7,342 nucleotides of DNA from an uncultured Clostridia bacterium (GTDB lineage Bacteria > Bacillota_A > Clostridia > Oscillospirales > Oscillospiraceae), in assembly GCA_947307505.1 (NCBI GenBank), contig CAMZJG010000043.1, forward strand, positions 1 through 7,342. Direction: 5' to 3'. The position numbers were made by a program, and so were the translations under genes. The notes under the pieces were generated by a model. That model saw nothing but the letters and a program-made list of their open reading frames with translations. It did not search any database and was not told the origin of the DNA. The first letter of the stretch is position 1. The number at the start of each line of letters is the position of its first letter. Of the stretch, positions 5,543 through 7,342 are shown piece by piece.

Positions 5543-6808
5543 GTGGAAGGACGGGGGAGGATCATCCTCCATGCGGATATGAACAGCTTTTATGCCAGCG
5601 TGGAATGTCTCCATCAGCCCGCCCTTCGGGATCAGCCCGTGGCGGTGGGAGGCGACGCGGAGGCGCGGCACGGGATCATCCTGGCCAAGAATCAGCTGGC
5701 CAAGAGGTTCGGGGTAAAAACAGGGGAGGCCCTGTGGCAGGCCCGGCAGAAGTGCCCGGATCTGGTGATCGTCCATCCCCATTATGACCAGTATATGCGC
5801 TTCTCCCGCCTGTCCCGGGAGATCTACGGGGAGTATACGGACCGGGTGGAACCCTTCGGCCTGGACGAATGCTGGCTGGATGTTACCGGTACCGAAAGCC
5901 AGCGGAAGGGAGGGGAAGCCCTGGCCCATGAGCTGCGCCGCCGGATCAAGGCGGAGCTGGGGGTGACGGTCTCCGTGGGAGTGAGCGACAATAAGATCTT
6001 CGCCAAGCTGGGCTCGGATTACAAAAAGCCGGATGCGGTGACGGTCTTCTCCCGCCGGGAGATGGGGGAAAAGGTCTGGCCCCTGCCGGTGACGGATCTG
6101 CTGTACGTGGGTCCCGCCACCGGGCGGAAGCTCCGGAACTACGGGGTGGAGACCATCGGCCAGCTGGCGCAGACTCCGCCGGAATACCTGAAGAGCTGGT
6201 TCGGCAAGGTGGGCCCTATGCTCCACGGTTTTGCCAACGGCTATGACCTTACCCCCGTGGCCCGGGCGGGGGAGGAGAGCCCGGTGAAGAGCGTGGGCAA
6301 TTCCATGACCACGACCCGGGATCTGGCCAGCCTGGAGGATATCTCCGCCGTGTACTGGGTGCTGTGCGAGAGCGTGGCCGCCCGTCTGCGGGAAGGGGGC
6401 TTCCTCTGCCGCACGGTGCAGATCGGCCTGCGGGATTTCGGCCTGTATTCCTTCGAGCGGCAGACGGTCCTGGAAACCCCGTCCTGTCTGGCCACGGAGC
6501 TGCACCGGGCGGCCATGGCCCTGGTGGAGGCCCACTGGGACGAGCGCCGTCCCCTCCGCAGCGTGGGCGTCCGGGGCGCGGAGCTGATCCCCGCCTCCTC
6601 CCCCCGGCAGATGAGCCTGTTCCGGGAGGAGGCAGGGCGGGAAAAGCAGGAACGGCTGGAGCGGAGCGTGGAGGAGATCCGGCGGCGCTTCGGCAAGGCC
6701 GTCATCGGCCGGGCGGCCGCCCGGCTCCATACGGATCTCTGGTCCCCGGATCTGGAGAAGACCCAGGTGATCCATCCCATCGGCTTACTGAAAACCGGTA
6801 TCAGTTGA
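5543..6808 (+). CDS. Y-family translesion DNA polymerase (DinB/UmuC-like)
   Basis: This 421-residue error-prone polymerase copies past damaged template bases. The palm/finger region starts with ILHADMNSFYASVE (residues 8-21), with metal-binding D12 and the steric-gate residue, probably Y17. The second catalytic cluster is GLDECWLDVT with D108 and E109, followed by SVGVSDNKIFAKLGSDYKKPD (144-164). A helix-hairpin-helix lies at about 186-210 (YVGPATGRKLRNYGVETIG), then the little-finger domain. QMSLF (356-360) is a canonical beta-clamp-binding motif. All catalytic residues are present. The start is GTG 5543 with GAAGGGAG at 5526-5533; ATG 5536 is out of frame. DinB and UmuC are hard to separate by eye, so I give no symbol. 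The gene is divergent from the S24 repressor and 11 nt upstream of the small protein, forming a likely damage-induced operon. Confidence 0.96.
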   Translation: MEGRGRIILHADMNSFYASVECLHQPALRDQPVAVGGDAEARHGIILAKNQLAKRFGVKTGEALWQARQKCPDLVIVHPHYDQYMRFSRLSREIYGEYTDRVEPFGLDECWLDVTGTESQRKGGEALAHELRRRIKAELGVTVSVGVSDNKIFAKLGSDYKKPDAVTVFSRREMGEKVWPLPVTDLLYVGPATGRKLRNYGVETIGQLAQTPPEYLKSWFGKVGPMLHGFANGYDLTPVARAGEESPVKSVGNSMTTTRDLASLEDISAVYWVLCESVAARLREGGFLCRTVQIGLRDFGLYSFERQTVLETPSCLATELHRAAMALVEAHWDERRPLRSVGVRGAELIPASSPRQMSLFREEAGREKQERLERSVEEIRRRFGKAVIGRAAARLHTDLWSPDLEKTQVIHPIGLLKTGIS

Positions 6809-6819
6809 GGAGATAAGCA

Positions 6820-7065
6820 ATGGAAGAAAATCATGCAAAGGTCTACGTGGCGGTGAAGGCCCGGTTCGAGCCGGACGGACGGCTCATCCCCCTCTCCGTC
6901 ACCTGGGAGGACGGGGTAGAGTACCCCATCGACCGGGTGCTGGAGCGGAAGCGCGCCGCCAGCATGAAGGCCGGGGGCGCGGGCTTCCGGTATCGGATCC
7001 GCATCGGCAGCCGGGAGACCTATCTCTTCCTGGAGGAGGACAAATGGTTCGTGGAGCGGAGATAG
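6820..7065 (+). CDS. Conserved small protein cotranscribed with the Y-family polymerase
   Basis: This 81-residue protein (ATG 6820, GAGGAGA ribosome site at 6807-6813 overlapping the polymerase stop codon) has no catalytic motif I recognise. It alternates hydrophobic and charged residues in a beta-rich pattern: AKVYVAVKARFEPDGRLIPL (residues 6-25), VTWEDGVEYPIDRVLERK (27-44), YRIRIGSRETYLFLEED (58-74) and a terminal KWFVERR. There is no signal peptide or membrane segment, and basic residues are plentiful. The pattern (W-x-G-x-x-Y-x-I-x-x-VL, then Y-x-x-x-x-G-x-x-x-x-LF and a terminal W) loosely recalls the small DUF6504-type proteins that accompany translesion-polymerase cassettes in Actinobacteria; this is recalled from memory and untested. 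With an 11-nt gap, cotranscription is nearly certain. A role as accessory or regulator of the polymerase is inferred from context only. Confidence 0.85.
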   Translation: MEENHAKVYVAVKARFEPDGRLIPLSVTWEDGVEYPIDRVLERKRAASMKAGGAGFRYRIRIGSRETYLFLEEDKWFVERR

Positions 7066-7078
7066 CGGCCCGGAGCGC

Positions 7079-7107
7079 TTGAATCGCGGCGGGTCCTCCG
7101 TTATACT
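7079..7107 (+). promoter_or_regulatory. Sigma-A promoter of the TfoX-domain gene
   Basis: TTGAAT (7079-7084), an exact 17-nt spacer and TATACT (7102-7107) match the consensus at 5/6 and 5/6. Initiation is expected near 7114, about 20 nt before the start codon. I see no terminator between the small polymerase-linked gene (end 7065) and this promoter, so read-through is possible. Confidence 0.75.
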
Positions 7108-7133
7108 GTTGTGCAGACGAAGGAGGGATGGAC

Positions 7134-7342
7134 ATGGCTTCCAGCAGGGAGTATCTGGACTTTGTCCTGGATCAGCTGTCGGGCCTGGAGGGCGTTTCCC
7201 ACAGGGCCATGATGGGGGAATACCTTATCTATTATCAGGGGAAGCTCGTGGGCGGGATCTATGACGACCGGCTCCTGGTGAAGCCCACGGCCTCCGCGAA
7301 GGGGATGCTGCCGGATTCCCCCCTGGAGCTGCCCTACGAGGG
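7134..7342 (+). CDS. TfoX/Sxy N-terminal-domain protein, 5' part (runs off right edge)
   Basis: The frame is open from ATG 7134 to the window edge, giving 69 residues and two extra bases. AAGGAGG at 7120-7126 lies 7 nt before this codon; the in-frame ATG at 7128 is too close to the ribosome site. The protein begins MASSREYLDFVLDQLSG, followed by VSHRAMMGEYLIYYQGKLVG and IYDDRLLVKPT. The R-x-M-M-G-E-Y...Y-x-x-G-K...I-x-D-x-x-L-x-x-K pattern is the TfoX N-terminal domain signature (PF04993). Gammaproteobacterial TfoX/Sxy has an additional C-terminal domain and activates competence genes with CRP. In Clostridia the single N-terminal-domain version is common and of unknown function. The missing 3' end decides which architecture this is. 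Confidence 0.85.
   Translation, partial: MASSREYLDFVLDQLSGLEGVSHRAMMGEYLIYYQGKLVGGIYDDRLLVKPTASAKGMLPDSPLELPYE

Noticed and set aside
5518..5787. Alternative plus-strand frame with ATG 5536 near the polymerase ribosome site
   Set aside because: It is out of frame with the polymerase and its translation is Gly/Arg-rich without homology; GTG 5543 opens the frame that carries HADMNSFYASVE.
5513..6775. 420-codon minus-strand frame opposite the polymerase
   Set aside because: Shadow of the Y-family polymerase; His/Pro/Gly-rich, without domain signatures, and its end overlaps the consensus promoter at 5491-5519.
7079..7264. 61-codon plus-strand frame overlapping the TfoX-domain start
   Set aside because: It begins inside the promoter with no ribosome site; the frame from ATG 7134 has an ideal SD sequence and a clear TfoX-N signature.
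4694..7342. Prophage remnant suggested by the phage-type repressor
   Set aside because: No integrase, attachment-site repeat, structural or lysis gene is visible, and neighbours look like chromosomal genes with the same GC-rich codon use.

Overview
The window is GC-rich, gene-dense bacterial DNA. Protein signatures, strong Shine-Dalgarno (SD) sequences and sigma-A-type promoters suggest a high-GC anaerobic Clostridia (Oscillospiraceae/Ruminococcaceae-like) chromosome. This assignment is inferred from gene content, because no rRNA or tRNA is present. I see no insertion sequence, CRISPR array, tRNA or phage structural gene.

Layout: (1) Bases 1-2044, minus strand, hold a two-gene glycerol unit. 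Glycerol kinase glpK is followed 41 nt later by an FAD-dependent oxidoreductase that runs off the left edge. (2) Bases 2148-3062, plus strand and divergent from glpK, encode a monoacylglycerol-lipase-like alpha/beta hydrolase. (3) Bases 3169-4626, plus strand, form a compact operon: a membrane-anchored alpha/beta hydrolase, a thioredoxin (26-nt overlap) and a tiny ferredoxin:thioredoxin-reductase-type iron-sulfur protein (TGATG overlap). A sigma-A-like promoter precedes it, and a 10-bp hairpin lies between it and the convergent gene downstream. (4) Bases 4694-7065 form a probable DNA-damage module. A LexA/HdiR-type self-cleaving repressor (minus) is divergent from a Y-family translesion polymerase (plus), which is followed by an 81-residue conserved small protein. 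The 159-bp region between them holds two divergent promoters, two perfect dyads over the repressor promoter and a spaced direct repeat flanking the polymerase -35. (5) From 7134 to the right edge, plus strand, lies the start of a TfoX N-terminal-domain protein with its own promoter.

How the genes may work together: the lipase-like hydrolase could release glycerol for GlpK, although its substrate is not shown by sequence. Thioredoxin and the FTR-like protein should form a ferredoxin-driven disulfide-reduction pair, which suits an anaerobe rich in reduced ferredoxin. By analogy to Lactococcus HdiR/umuC, the repressor should cleave itself when RecA is activated and release both itself and the polymerase from repression. 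The parts most worth a second look are the operator architecture of the repressor/polymerase region, the small polymerase-linked protein, and the rearranged cysteine spacing of the FTR-like protein.
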